64,000 bases of DNA from Lachnospiraceae bacterium GAM79 (GCA_003584705.1 AP018536.1:2914001-2978000); one strand, 5' to 3'; counted from the stretch's first letter, positions 33,794-47,748 are shown. The notes: generated from the letters alone by a model not told the origin. A program made the numbers and translations.

Positions 33794-35623
33794 TTATTTA
33801 CCTCCGATACCTTCATCCAGGCTGGACCCGGTCAGTTTATTTACTAAAGTATTAAAGATCAGGATTGTTACGATCAGGATCAGGTTGATGGCGCTGGAGA
33901 ATGCATACAGTCCCATCTCATCGAAATAATCCAGTGTCGTGGAGAGGATAAAGCCCTGCGTACATAACAGTAAGAACAGGGACAGCTCTCGCAGACAGGT
34001 CATAAACGGAAGCATATATCCGTTGATAATGGAAGACTTCTGGATCGGAATGATGATCCTCAGCATCCGCTTGTACCAGGGAATATCCTGGATGATGGCC
34101 GCTTCCTCGATCTCTCCCGACAGCTGCAGCATGGAGTTCAGTGCACTTCTGCTGGCGAAAGGAATGTACTTGATCACGCCTGCGATGATCAACAATGTGT
34201 AAGTATTGAACAGGTTGATCTTGTCATTGGAGAACAGGATGAAGAAAGCTGCGCCCACTGCCAGGGACGGCATCAGGTACGGCAGGAATGCCACACCGTT
34301 GACGTAATTTGCCCACTTGCTTCTCCGGTTCTTGGATACTGCATAACCGATCAGGGTGCCGATCGTACCTGCGATCAGAGCACAACATACAGCGACTAAC
34401 ATCGTTCCCTTGAATGCTCTCCAGATCAGCGGATTGTGGAGGATACCGGGCTGTCCGTACAGAGCACCCGCTCCGTTGTTATCTGTCAGCCACCACTTGG
34501 TGGTCAGCGCGCTGGAATCCATGGTGTACAGGAAACTGTAATCTCCCGGATTCGGCAGGAAAGTCTCCAGTGCGAAGGACAGGATCGGGAAAATACTGGT
34601 GAAGAAGGTGATGACGATCAGGATGACCGCGATCAGATATTTCCCGACTTTTCCTAAGTTGATCTTGGAGATCTGTCCGGATTTACCGGTAACCGTCGTA
34701 TAATTCTTACGGCTCTTTAAGCTCATCTGGTTCATTAACAGGATCGCCACACCGAAGATCATCATGATGATGGCAAGAATACTGGCTTCCCCGGTATACT
34801 TGGAGTTCATGGAGATATACTTGGTGGACAGAGTTGTCAGTCCCAGGTAGTGCGGTACGGGATAACTTCCCATGGCGCTTCCGAATACCAGCAGGATCGT
34901 GGAAAGAATCGCCGGTTTTACCATAGGTAAGGTAATGCGGAACATGGTCTTCCACTTCGGTGTATCCAGGATCGTCGCTGCTTCCTCCAGATTGGCATCC
35001 ATGTTGCGGAAGATACCGCCGATCAGGATGTAGGCAAAGGGGGCGTAATGCAGTCCCAATACCACTGCACTGGGGAACAATCCCAAGCACCACCATTTTG
35101 GCATCGTAATATTAAAAAGAGATGCCAGCAGTCCGTTGGAGGTTCCGGTGACTGCATTACTGTTGAACACATTCTGCCATACCACAGCCAGTGTCCACTG
35201 GGGCATGATGTAGGGGAAAATAAAAATAGAGCTTAAATATTTTTTACATTTTAAATTGGTCCTCGTAATTAAGAATGCGAACAAGCCGCCGAACAAAATG
35301 GAGATCAGGCAGGTAAATACTGCCAGAAGCACGGTATTTAACAGCGGTGTCCACAGATTTGTTCTCGCCAGTTTACTGGTGAACAGATCCGCATAGTTGG
35401 CAACGGAATACCCGCTTGCCTTTCCGGTAAGATGTGCATCGATGGTGCCCGGATGGATCTTGAAGGTATCCTCGACGATTGCCACGATCGGCGCCACTGT
35501 GGTAAAAGTAAGTACGATACCAAACAGAAGCAGAATGATATTTTGTGGCTTGGAGAAATACGTCTTGATCTTGTTCAGAACAATCACCATCTTGCTTGTT
35601 TTTTTTGTGGCACTCTGATTCAT
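33794..35623 (-). CDS. Fused ABC importer permease (FbpB/PhnU-like)
   Basis: 609 residues from the ATG at 35623, which has GAGG six bases upstream; a further in-frame ATG at 35668 lacks a good site. About twelve membrane segments fall in two copies of the binding-protein-dependent permease domain. Each has the EAA-type coupling loop (LEEAATILDTPKWKTMFRITLP near 215 and IEEAAIIQDIPWYKRMLRIIIP near 500). One chain therefore provides the whole channel, as in FbpB-type ferric or phosphonate/phosphoglycerate importers. It is placed between the binding protein and ATPase genes. Confidence 0.92.
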   Translation of the reverse strand: MNQSATKKTSKMVIVLNKIKTYFSKPQNIILLLFGIVLTFTTVAPIVAIVEDTFKIHPGTIDAHLTGKASGYSVANYADLFTSKLARTNLWTPLLNTVLLAVFTCLISILFGGLFAFLITRTNLKCKKYLSSIFIFPYIMPQWTLAVVWQNVFNSNAVTGTSNGLLASLFNITMPKWWCLGLFPSAVVLGLHYAPFAYILIGGIFRNMDANLEEAATILDTPKWKTMFRITLPMVKPAILSTILLVFGSAMGSYPVPHYLGLTTLSTKYISMNSKYTGEASILAIIMMIFGVAILLMNQMSLKSRKNYTTVTGKSGQISKINLGKVGKYLIAVILIVITFFTSIFPILSFALETFLPNPGDYSFLYTMDSSALTTKWWLTDNNGAGALYGQPGILHNPLIWRAFKGTMLVAVCCALIAGTIGTLIGYAVSKNRRSKWANYVNGVAFLPYLMPSLAVGAAFFILFSNDKINLFNTYTLLIIAGVIKYIPFASRSALNSMLQLSGEIEEAAIIQDIPWYKRMLRIIIPIQKSSIINGYMLPFMTCLRELSLFLLLCTQGFILSTTLDYFDEMGLYAFSSAINLILIVTILIFNTLVNKLTGSSLDEGIGGK

Positions 35624-35679
35624 GGTTAACCTCTCTTCCCAATACAAGCTTTTGGCCCTGTAAACCATCCACCCCTGCG

Positions 35680-35731
35680 AATAAGAAAACTGCTACTTAC
35701 ATGCAGGCATGATGTAGCAGATTTTCTTATT
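35680..35731 (-). terminator. Intercistronic hairpin between binding protein and permease genes
   Basis: AATAAGAAAA-CTGCTAC (35680-35696) pairs with GTAGCAG-TTTTCTTATT (35714-35731) with a single bulge. No strong T-run follows on the minus strand, so it is more likely a partial terminator or 3' stabiliser that raises the binding protein's expression over the membrane parts. Confidence 0.6.
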
Positions 35732-35767
35732 CTGACAGGACAAATAGTCACTTTTTTATATCATATA

Positions 35768-37192
35768 TCACTCAGCAGTATACTTCGGTAACAGCTCGAT
35801 CCAGCTTCCTACCGTGAAGGATACGGATGCACAGTACTCAGGATCTTCCAGCACCAATTCGCCATCGGTAGACCACCAGTCGAAGCCTCTGTCATTCTTG
35901 CTCTCGTATACAACATTACCGTTCTCATCATTACCGCCGGTGCTGTGCTGATAGGTAGCTTCGATTGCCTTTGCCACTTCAGGGTTAGCGGAATAACCGC
36001 CCATGTCTTTGCCCCATGCGCTGAAGCCGTCTTCCGTACAGGTCATGTATGCGATGAAAGCACATGCAGTCCAAGGCAGCGGGCTGTTATCGGTAACAAA
36101 CAGATAATGGCAGTAACCGTATCCGCCGATTCCCTTATAATCATCCTGATAAGCGGCAACCTTAATATTGTTCACAGATACACCTGCGGATTCTTCTACG
36201 GAGCGCAGTTTACTGTATACTAACAGTCCACACTGATCGGTAGCAGAATCGGATACCAGTGTATTACAGATAGGTCCGTCATCGGTCTGGGCATTGTAGC
36301 TGCCTACCCAGAGTTTGATCCATGCCAGGGCATATTTACCATCAGCTCCTAAGCCTAAATCATTTGCCTCGGATTCCATCTCATCAATCGTGGGCTGGAA
36401 GTAAGCCTGCTCATCAGCGGGTAATGCATTGAAAGCATCCTTTAACATGGCTGCGTATTTGTCTTCGGTCAGCATGTACAGGAAATTCTTACCTACAACC
36501 TCGGAATCAATATCCATGAACAATGCGTGAGTTCCTTCCGCTACGAAGTCCCAGCAGTTGTCATATACTTTATCTCCGGTACAGTTGTATTCGAATACCT
36601 TATTCAGCGTCTGTAATGCCAGATAACCGTCCACCGCATCGGGTGTGGTTCCGTTAGCCTCTGCCCATTCCTTGGGAATGAACGTATCAAGTATTCCGGT
36701 CTGTGTCATCTTGGATTCGATCTGATTACCATCCTGGATCAGGGTCATTGCGAAGGTTCCTTCCGGCTTCAGGGAATCAGCGGTCAGCTGTTCAAAGATC
36801 TTGTTGTTCTTAGGCTGCTGCCAGTCAAATTCCATGCTGTAAGAAGGATCAATAGACTGCAGATACTCGATGAACAGAGGAAGTGCTGCTTTACCACGGC
36901 TGGAATTACCTACACCGTAAAAGGTCTTGCCGTTGGATTCTTCGATGGCCTTCTGTGCCAGTTCCTCCATGGTCATTCCTTCTGCCTGTTTGATGATCTG
37001 CTGAGTTGCAGTAAGATTTGCGTCGTCGGCTACCTCCGGGGTCTTGGTCTCTGCCACCGTCTCGGTTCCGGCTGTCTGTGTGTTATCTGCGCTTCCAGTT
37101 GCCTGGTTCTGGGTCTCGCTGCTGCCGCATCCGGCTAACATACCAACACTCAGTGCACAGATCATAAGTAACGATACTACTCTTTTCTTCAT
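35768..37192 (-). CDS. ABC importer solute-binding lipoprotein
   Basis: 474 residues. Signal peptide and lipobox MLAGC with the lipidated cysteine at residue 22, then a Thr/Glu-rich linker (to ~60) and a bacterial extracellular solute-binding domain. The ligand is not evident; the permease type suggests an anion, iron complex or polyamine-like compound, and the adjacent regulatory operon encodes a second, FbpA/AfuA-like binding lipoprotein. It leads the importer operon. Its -10 box is good but no -35 is recognisable, consistent with activation by the neighbouring response regulator. Confidence 0.88.
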   Translation of the reverse strand: MKKRVVSLLMICALSVGMLAGCGSSETQNQATGSADNTQTAGTETVAETKTPEVADDANLTATQQIIKQAEGMTMEELAQKAIEESNGKTFYGVGNSSRGKAALPLFIEYLQSIDPSYSMEFDWQQPKNNKIFEQLTADSLKPEGTFAMTLIQDGNQIESKMTQTGILDTFIPKEWAEANGTTPDAVDGYLALQTLNKVFEYNCTGDKVYDNCWDFVAEGTHALFMDIDSEVVGKNFLYMLTEDKYAAMLKDAFNALPADEQAYFQPTIDEMESEANDLGLGADGKYALAWIKLWVGSYNAQTDDGPICNTLVSDSATDQCGLLVYSKLRSVEESAGVSVNNIKVAAYQDDYKGIGGYGYCHYLFVTDNSPLPWTACAFIAYMTCTEDGFSAWGKDMGGYSANPEVAKAIEATYQHSTGGNDENGNVVYESKNDRGFDWWSTDGELVLEDPEYCASVSFTVGSWIELLPKYTAE

Positions 37193-37285
37193 ATGCTGTC
37201 CTCCCTTGAAACATATAGTTTGTATAACCCTTCATGGTCCACGTACTTGGAATGGGATATTTCCCACTTCCGTTCTGATGATTCT

Positions 37286-37291
37286 ATTATA
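37286..37291 (-). promoter_or_regulatory. -10 box of the importer operon promoter
   Basis: TATAAT on the minus strand about 95 bases before the start, without a good -35 hexamer, as expected of an activator-dependent promoter. It lies between the response regulator's stop and the importer operon. Confidence 0.45.
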
Positions 37292-37403
37292 CGTTGGGAA
37301 TTCAGCAATTTGTATAAGGCAAAACTGTTATTATTTTAATATTTCTGATACTATGTATAGTTTTTCAGTTATTTTGTCGTTTCTTTTGTGCATCTTTGTA
37401 TCT

Positions 37404-38168
37404 TTACATGCTTCTATCCTGGTATTCGGAAGGAGTAACACCAACAATCCGCTTAAAGCTGCTGGAAAAATGTGCAACATCACGATAGCCTACCTGTTCT
37501 GCGACTTCATACACCTTATTCCGGCAGTCATTCAACAGTTTCATGGCAGTACGCATACGCACTCTGGTAATGTATGCCGCCACCGTATAATCCGTCTCCC
37601 TTTTGAATGTATGACTCAAATGTCCTTCACTGATCCCCAGGTGCTCTGCGATCTGGGCCACACATAGTTCCGGATCCCCATAATGAGCGGAAATATAGTC
37701 TACGGCTGCCATGACATATTTGCTCTTATCGCCTTTATTTAAGACCAGTTCGGGAAGCGGCTCCTCCTTGCTGTTTTCCAATTTTTCCTGTGTCCTCTTA
37801 CGTTTCTCCAGTGCATTGCTCACTGCCTGTTCCAGTTCCCCGTCTCCAAAAGGCTTTAACAGATAGTCACTGGCCAATAATTTCAGGGCGCTCTGCGCAT
37901 AGGAGAATTCACTGTAAGCAGTTAAAAAGATCACACTGACATCATTGCCTTCTGCCCGCAGTTCCTTCAGCATTTCGATACCGTCCATTTTGGGCATACG
38001 GATATCGCAGATCAGCAGATCCGGATGATATTTCCGCACGGCTTCCAGTCCTTCAATCCCATTGCCGGCTTCCGCCACAACGACACAGTTCAGTGCCTGC
38101 CAGTCCGTCTCCATCACAATACCTCTGCGCACCAGCATCTCATCATCGATCACGATCACTTTGTACAT
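37404..38168 (-). CDS. YesN-type response regulator with AraC output domain
   Basis: 254 residues from the ATG at 38168 (GGAGGG upstream; an earlier in-frame ATG at 38216 is less supported). The receiver domain (1-125) has the acidic pocket D8/D9, phospho-acceptor D55 in LLICDIRMPK, T in FLTAYS and K in LLKPFG. The AraC HTH pair (~150-250) has VAQIAEHLGISEGHLSHTFKRE and the second helix pair ending VGVTPSEYQ. It pairs with the histidine kinase encoded upstream and probably activates the importer operon that begins about 200 bases downstream. Confidence 0.93.
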   Translation of the reverse strand: MYKVIVIDDEMLVRRGIVMETDWQALNCVVVAEAGNGIEGLEAVRKYHPDLLICDIRMPKMDGIEMLKELRAEGNDVSVIFLTAYSEFSYAQSALKLLASDYLLKPFGDGELEQAVSNALEKRKRTQEKLENSKEEPLPELVLNKGDKSKYVMAAVDYISAHYGDPELCVAQIAEHLGISEGHLSHTFKRETDYTVAAYITRVRMRTAMKLLNDCRNKVYEVAEQVGYRDVAHFSSSFKRIVGVTPSEYQDRSM

Positions 38169-38261
38169 CTTATTACTCCCTCCATTATTTCTTCCCGTTT
38201 TCTGCATATTCCCCACTATCCGGTAAAAATTCCTCTCTGTCCGTTGCTCTGTATCGGTTTC

Positions 38262-40001
38262 TCAAGCTTCTCCGTATCTTACCGGCAGCCGTAATGTCAC
38301 TTTCGTGCCGTGGACTTCGCCTTCCTCTTCTGTTCGCTGTCCGTCCATAGTGTTTTCGATATTTGGGGTAAGACTCTCCATATGAATGCCGTATTCTTCC
38401 CCATAGGTCAGCCGGATGATCGTGTCCACATTGGATACTCCGATATGCCCCACCAGCTGCTCCTGTCTTCTGTGATTGATGGCATCCATCCGTTCTTCAG
38501 GAGCGCCACAGCCGTCATCGGTTACTTCAATACACAGGACATCTTCCTGTTCTGTGATCCGCACAAGGATATTTCCTTCTTCACTCTCCTTTAATCCGTG
38601 TAGTACCGAGTTCTCCACGATGGGCTGTATGATCAGCTTGGGGATCACGCACTCTTCCAGTCCCTCTTGCAGATCCACGGCATACAAGAACTTATCATTG
38701 AAACGGATCTTCTGGATATCTACATAACAGTTCACCAGTTCCAGTTCTTCTTTCAGATAGATGAACTGTCTCTTGGAGATACTGGTCCTAAGGATCTTCG
38801 CCAGTCCCGCCGCCATGGTAGCGATCTCCGGGATATGGTTGGCTTTCGCCACCCATTTCATGGTGTCCAGTGTGTTATACAGGAAATGGGGATTTAACTG
38901 TGCCTGCATCATGGCAATATGGGAGGCATTCAGTTCCTTCTGCTTCTCCACCTTATCCTGCACACTCTGTTCCAGCTCATTGGCCATGATATTAAAGTTC
39001 CGGGACATTTGTCCCAATTCATCCTCCCTGTCGGAGGCAATTCTTACACTCAGATCTCCCTCCTGTAGAGTACGCATGGCAGTATTCATCCGTTCAATGG
39101 GTTTCGTCATATTCCGCCCCACACGGGATGCTACGATCACACACAGCAATACACTGATGGTCAGCATCACCGTCAGTACGCGGTACATGGAACTTAGAAC
39201 TTCCCTGGAAAATACACTGGGACACGCCATCACAGTATACAGACCACTCTCTCCCAAGGGCTGGATCAACAATTCTCCTGCCCGATAGACCCCCAACAAT
39301 TTATGACCACTCATCAGTTCCTGACGGATCTGATCTGTCTGCAGGTTACCATTATCATAAATGGTTCTCCAGAAGGGGTCCATGATTGCTACCTCCGCTT
39401 TGGCATTTCCCTTATCATGAAGCACTTTTTCAAAATTTTCTGCGCGCATGCTGATCACAATATAACCTTCCGGTATACCGTCTTTTCCCATAAGTTTACC
39501 AGCTGCATACAATAAAATCTTGCTGTCATTAGTATCTGCACGCCGCAGCACCAGCGTCTCTTTACTATCCTCGACTGCTTTCAGGATGCCCCAGTATACA
39601 GGCAGATCCCTCTTGGCACTTCCCTGTGCCGTAGTGTAAATACATTTTCCGTTTTTATCATACAGATCAAATTGGGCATATTCTCTGTAATCAGTCACTT
39701 CCCGGTAGAATTGCAGGTAAATCTTGCTCTTCGACCAGGTGTCATCTTCACCTATCTGGTCCACGATCCGGGTGTTAGCATTTATATTCTCCACTACCGT
39801 CTCGAACTCCTGAAACAATTCCAATATGCCAGCATCTATCTGTTCCGCCTGCTCTGTTACTTTTTTCTCATAATCGCTGTTGATCTTGGTCTCCATAGTC
39901 TGGATCAGGGATACCCCAAAAAGCAATAACGGCAATAACGCAACTACACCGAAGCAGACCAGCAACTGTCTGTGAAACGACTTTTTAATCCACTTTTTCA
40001 T
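38262..40001 (-). CDS. YesM-type sensor histidine kinase
   Basis: 579 residues. Membrane segments at ~14-34 and ~272-292 bracket an extracytoplasmic sensing domain of Cache type. HAMP at ~293-346, then the His_kinase domain with phospho-accepting H372 in LNPHFLYNTLDTMKW, and an ATPase domain (~470-577) with IIQPIVENSVLHG (N box) and DDGCGAP (G1 box). It probably senses ligand through the lipoprotein encoded just upstream, whose gene overlaps it by 17 bases. GGGGAG lies five bases before the ATG. Confidence 0.93.
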   Translation of the reverse strand: MKKWIKKSFHRQLLVCFGVVALLPLLLFGVSLIQTMETKINSDYEKKVTEQAEQIDAGILELFQEFETVVENINANTRIVDQIGEDDTWSKSKIYLQFYREVTDYREYAQFDLYDKNGKCIYTTAQGSAKRDLPVYWGILKAVEDSKETLVLRRADTNDSKILLYAAGKLMGKDGIPEGYIVISMRAENFEKVLHDKGNAKAEVAIMDPFWRTIYDNGNLQTDQIRQELMSGHKLLGVYRAGELLIQPLGESGLYTVMACPSVFSREVLSSMYRVLTVMLTISVLLCVIVASRVGRNMTKPIERMNTAMRTLQEGDLSVRIASDREDELGQMSRNFNIMANELEQSVQDKVEKQKELNASHIAMMQAQLNPHFLYNTLDTMKWVAKANHIPEIATMAAGLAKILRTSISKRQFIYLKEELELVNCYVDIQKIRFNDKFLYAVDLQEGLEECVIPKLIIQPIVENSVLHGLKESEEGNILVRITEQEDVLCIEVTDDGCGAPEERMDAINHRRQEQLVGHIGVSNVDTIIRLTYGEEYGIHMESLTPNIENTMDGQRTEEEGEVHGTKVTLRLPVRYGEA

Positions 40002-41031
40002 CTGTTCTCCCCTGTAACGTCTCCCATGTGTTCAGAATTTTTTCCTTTTCCTGAGAAGCCCAATGAATATCATAATCGATCGTTTTTAATTTTGTCTGCT
40101 CCGGTGCTGCATACTCTTCCATATCATTGCGGACAGTTCTCCGGAAAAAGGCTTCCTCCACCAGTCTCTGTACATCACTACTGACGGTAAATTCCAGAAA
40201 TAATTTAGCATTTTCCATATGCTTTGCGCCCTTGACGATTGCTGTGGCATCCGGTATGGCACTGGTGCCGTCCGTGGGGTAGATCACCGTAATATCTGCA
40301 CCTTCCAGAATCTTCTGTCTCGCCATTCCCTCCGTGGTAATACCTACCAGTCTGGTACCGGCATTGACTTCCTCCAGCACTGCAACAGATGAGGGCGACA
40401 GGTAACCATCCAGTGCACCGGTAAAGTCCTCCAAAGTCTTCTGCGCATCCTGATCCGATACCTGAAGCATCGTGCAGAGTGCTGTATAACTACTGCCGGA
40501 TTTCGTGGGATCTGCGAACGCAATCTTTCCCTTCCAACGATCGGTCTGCAATTCCTCCCAGGTTCTGGGAGCCGCTACGGGATAGACCAGTTTATTGTTA
40601 TAGATAAATACAGTCGGCAGCACAGAAAAGGGCGTATAGGCATCTCCCTCCGTGCGATACTGTTCCGCAATTTGATCTATTTCGCTGACCTTATAAGGTT
40701 CCAGATAGTCTCTGCACTCCTCAAAATTCTCAATACCGCCACCGAACATGACATCAAAGGTACCAGGCGCATCCTGTTGTAATTCATCAAAAAGTGCCAA
40801 AGTATCTCCTGCCTTGAGTTCCACAAAAATCCCTGTACGCTCCTCGAATTCTTTGATGATCGGTTCATATACTTCCTCTTTATGAGCAGTATATACGATC
40901 AGTTTTTTATCCTCCGGAATCTGATAGACTGTTTCCTCCGACTGACCGCAGCCGGTAAGTAGAAAAATTGCCGCTGTCAGAATGGTTATGGCAAATATTC
41001 TTATTTTATGATTTTTGCTATAAATCTCCAT
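39985..41031 (-). CDS. FbpA/AfuA-like binding lipoprotein of the sensory operon
   Basis: 348 residues. Lipobox LLTGC places the lipidated cysteine at residue 28. The mature part is a class II solute-binding fold: KLIVYTAHKEEVYEPIIKEFEERTGI at the start, then FDVMFGGGIENFEECRDYLEPY, and WKGKIAFADPTKSGSSYTAL, which are typical of ferric- or phosphoglycerate/hexose-phosphate-type binding proteins. Its gene overlaps the kinase by 17 bases, so it is more probably the sensor subunit of a three-component signalling system than the transporter's main receptor. Confidence 0.85.
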   Translation of the reverse strand: MEIYSKNHKIRIFAITILTAAIFLLTGCGQSEETVYQIPEDKKLIVYTAHKEEVYEPIIKEFEERTGIFVELKAGDTLALFDELQQDAPGTFDVMFGGGIENFEECRDYLEPYKVSEIDQIAEQYRTEGDAYTPFSVLPTVFIYNNKLVYPVAAPRTWEELQTDRWKGKIAFADPTKSGSSYTALCTMLQVSDQDAQKTLEDFTGALDGYLSPSSVAVLEEVNAGTRLVGITTEGMARQKILEGADITVIYPTDGTSAIPDATAIVKGAKHMENAKLFLEFTVSSDVQRLVEEAFFRRTVRNDMEEYAAPEQTKLKTIDYDIHWASQEKEKILNTWETLQGRTDEKVD

Positions 41032-41040
41032 ACTTTCCCC

Positions 41041-41517
41041 TTACTTTCCTTCGCCGGTACCGCCTACCTTACGTTGTAATCTAAGCATCCTGTCGTACTG
41101 CACATACATTTTCTGCACTTCGTTCTCCAGAATATAATAGTGACGGATGTACGGGATCAGCAGGATCAGGATCACTACCGGGAGTAATAAGGTAAAAAGG
41201 CTGTCAGAGATCACACTTAAGACAATCGCCAGCATCTCTAACAACGCAAAAGTCACCGTAACGATCAGATGGATCAGGCGCTCATGCTGAAAAAATCCCA
41301 CCTGCACCAGATGCTCCTGAAGCTTGTCCTGAACCATTTCCTGCATAGTCTGTTCCTCAGTATCCGTTTTCTCTGTATCAGTTTTCTGTGTATCCGACTG
41401 TCTCTGTATCGCTTGCGTTGAGTATTCGCCGTCCTGTGATAATGTCTGCGCTCTCTGCTCCATTTTCTGAAGCCACTCATCTATTTGTTTTCGATATTGC
41501 AAAATGCGCTGCTCCAT
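41041..41517 (-). CDS. Uncharacterised membrane protein opening the sensory operon
   Basis: 158 residues from the ATG at 41517 (AAGGTGGGG upstream; a GTG at 41529 is the longest frame). Residues ~1-75 are charged and Gln/Thr-rich, with short TDTEKTDTEEQT repeats, probably coiled coil. Two membrane helices follow (~82-105 and ~108-130, FALLEMLAIVLSVI then LLPVVILILLIPY), and a basic tail ends the protein. I do not recognise the family. It has a near-consensus promoter and is nine bases from the binding lipoprotein gene, so it belongs to the sensory operon. Confidence 0.7.
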   Translation of the reverse strand: MEQRILQYRKQIDEWLQKMEQRAQTLSQDGEYSTQAIQRQSDTQKTDTEKTDTEEQTMQEMVQDKLQEHLVQVGFFQHERLIHLIVTVTFALLEMLAIVLSVISDSLFTLLLPVVILILLIPYIRHYYILENEVQKMYVQYDRMLRLQRKVGGTGEGK

Positions 41518-41552
41518 TATTTTCCCCACCTTCCCGGTACTTGTATTACTCC

Positions 41553-41581
41553 ATCATAGCTATTCTTTCGTTTTTCGTCAA
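41553..41581 (-). promoter_or_regulatory. Promoter of the sensory operon
   Basis: Minus strand TTGACG (41581-41576), 17-base spacer, TATGAT (41558-41553). Confidence 0.75.
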
Positions 41582-41676
41582 TGTGCCATAAATACAAATA
41601 ATTCCAAAACAGTTATTTTCCTCCAAATACAGATTCTTGTGCAAGCACAAATCTGTACTTGGCTCATCGTATACAC

Positions 41677-41713
41677 AAAAAACGCCTCTATGCATACGCA
41701 TAAAGACGTTTTT
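41677..41713 (-). terminator. Terminator of the rRNA-tRNA operon
   Basis: AAAAACG-CT-TATGC pairs with GCATA-AG-CGTTTTT; the minus strand runs on as TTTTTTG. It follows the last tRNA (Val). A second hairpin, ACAGATT-TTGTGC with GCACAA-TCTGT, lies at 41629-41656. Confidence 0.8.
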
Positions 41714-41733
41714 CTTCATTTCAAACATAAAAA

Positions 41734-41806
41734 TGGGGCCTATAGGGCTCGAACCTATGACCCTCTGCTTGTAAGGCAGATGCTCTCCCAGCTGAGCTAA
41801 GACCCC
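41734..41806 (-). tRNA. tRNA-Val (TAC)
   Basis: 73 bases, cloverleaf with seven-base acceptor GGGGTCT/AGGCCCC, anticodon loop CTTACAA (anticodon TAC) and TTCGAGC in the T loop. CCA is not encoded. Last of five tRNAs behind the 23S gene. Confidence 0.95.
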
Positions 41807-41830
41807 ATAAAGATTAATGAAAATCTTTAG

Positions 41831-41904
41831 CGACCCAGATCGGACTCGAACCGACGACCTTCGCCGTGACAGGGCGACGCTCTAACCAACTGAGCCACTG
41901 GGCC
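41831..41904 (-). tRNA. tRNA-Asp (GTC)
   Basis: 74 bases, acceptor GGCCCAG/CTGGGTC with discriminator G, anticodon loop CTGTCAC (anticodon GTC). CCA not encoded. Confidence 0.95.
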
Positions 41905-41943
41905 ATATTTATTATTTATCTTATGAAATGGAACTGCTTTCAG

Positions 41944-42017
41944 TGGACCTTCGGGGACTCGAACCCAGGACCGACCGGTTATGAGCCGGTTGCTCTAACC
42001 AACTGAGCTAAAGGTCC
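41944..42017 (-). tRNA. tRNA with CAT anticodon, Ile2 (lysidine) or elongator Met
   Basis: 74 bases, acceptor GGACCTT/AAGGTCC, anticodon loop CTCATAA. The acceptor and D-arm sequence resembles the lysidine-modified tRNA-Ile2 of Firmicutes more than elongator Met, but I cannot decide without comparison. Confidence 0.88.
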
Positions 42018-42048
42018 GCAACCCTTTCGGGACTGATCTGAGATCAGA

Positions 42049-42120
42049 TGACTCCAACGGGAATCGAACCCGTGTTACCGCCGTGAAAGGGCGATGTCTT
42101 AACCGCTTGACCATGGAGCC
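42049..42120 (-). tRNA. tRNA-Glu (TTC)
   Basis: 72 bases, acceptor GGCTCCA/TGGAGTC, anticodon loop CTTTCAC (anticodon TTC). CCA not encoded. Confidence 0.95.
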
Positions 42121-42148
42121 GGATAATATTTATTTTCTTATGAAAAAA

Positions 42149-42220
42149 CTCCCCGAGTAGGGCTCGAACCTACAACAACTCGGTTAACAGCCGAGTGCTC
42201 TACCATTGAGCTATCGAGGA
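42149..42220 (-). tRNA. tRNA-Asn (GTT)
   Basis: 72 bases, acceptor TCCTCGA/TCGGGGA, anticodon loop CTGTTAA (anticodon GTT). First tRNA after the 23S gene; between them lie hairpins CTTTGC-gta-GCAAAG (42227-42241) and GAAAATGC-tac-GCATTTTC (42250-42268). Confidence 0.95.
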
Positions 42221-42375
42221 AAATGTCTTTGCGTAGCAAAGCCATTTAAGAAAATGCTACGCATTTTCCGTGTATTGCCAAGCTACTTATAAAGGGAATT
42301 TTGTTCCCTCAAAACCGAACACTGAAATCTAATCTTTATATCCTAACTTACATCCTTTTCCTATCCAAAACCTTT

Positions 42376-45275
<2,900 letters not shown>

Positions 45276-45660
45276 TAATAACTCAGCAAGCGATTAAAAC
45301 TTTTTTCATGACCCGGTGGGCGCTTGCGCACACAAGGGGCTTGGAAAAACGTTTTAAACATTTGCGAAGCAAATCTCATGAAGCAGATCGAAGATCTGCG
45401 AATGAAGCGCTTGCGTCCGTTCTTCACATCTAGCGTGATGTTACTTTAGGTTTTGTTTCGTTTTGCTTGTTTGATCTTACATCTCTGCAAGATCCCTCGG
45501 ATGTCTTGTTATATCGTTTTGCAAACTTGATATAATAGATTTAATATTTCAATATTCGGTTTTCAAGGAACAAACTGGGTAGATCTGTTAGTATCTACCG
45601 ACTGGGCTTAAGTGGGCATTACCTCTTTTACCTCAAAGGTTGTAAGGTTACTCACTTAAC
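45276..45660 (-). other. Spacer between tRNA-Ile and 23S rRNA
   Basis: No gene. Contains the hairpins ATTTGC-gaa-GCAAAT (45360-45374) and GCAGATC-gaa-GATCTGC (45383-45399). It also holds a 15-base exact copy (45601-45615) of the 3' end of tRNA-Ile plus two flanking bases (45659-45673), 58 bases from the original. Probably carries processing sites for the 23S precursor stem. Confidence 0.7.
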
Positions 45661-45734
<74 letters not shown>

Positions 45735-45903
45735 TCAGTTAATAGCCTGTCAAAATACCCAAGGTATTTCGCAATGCGATTCGTAAACGCGAAGCGTTTA
45801 CTTCATCACGTGCTTCGCACTATCTATTCATGCATTCATGCTCTCGCGCAAGCGAACTTGCGTCGAGCCTGTCTGCCTGAATAGGCATTGCTCATGGCTA
45901 TCG

Positions 45904-45976
45904 TGGAGATAAAGGGATTCGAACCCTTGACCCCCTGCTTGCAAGGCAGGTGCTCTCCCAACTGAGCTATACCCCC
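45904..45976 (-). tRNA. tRNA-Ala (TGC)
   Basis: 73 bases, acceptor GGGGGTA/TATCTCC, anticodon loop CTTGCAA (anticodon TGC). Follows the 5S gene by seven bases. Between it and tRNA-Ile is a hairpin GTAAACGC-gaa-GCGTTTAC (45783-45801). Confidence 0.96.
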
Positions 45977-45983
45977 ATGGGAA

Positions 45984-46100
45984 TCTGGCAGCCACCTGCT
46001 CTCCCATACCGTCTCCAGTATAGTACCATCGGCCGCTTAGGTCTTAACCATCGTGTTCGGGATGAGAACGGGTGTGTCCCCTAAGCGCATCGCCACCAGA
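45984..46100 (-). rRNA. 5S ribosomal RNA, located between 16S and 23S
   Basis: 117 bases; the ends TCTGGTGGC and GCTGCCAGA pair as helix I, and the conserved CCGTTCTCATCCCGAACACG loop is present. No 5S follows the 23S gene (42221-42375 was checked), so the operon order is 16S-5S-tRNAs-23S. Confidence 0.95.
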
Positions 46101-46221
46101 AGTGTTCTTATTTTGGATTTCTTCACCGGCGATGCGCTTTGCGCATAACCACCAGCTCATTATCCTTTTCTGACTTGCCCTTGGCAAATCAACAGTAATG
46201 CAACCCCTACTTCTTCCGTTT

Positions 46222-47748
<1,527 letters not shown>

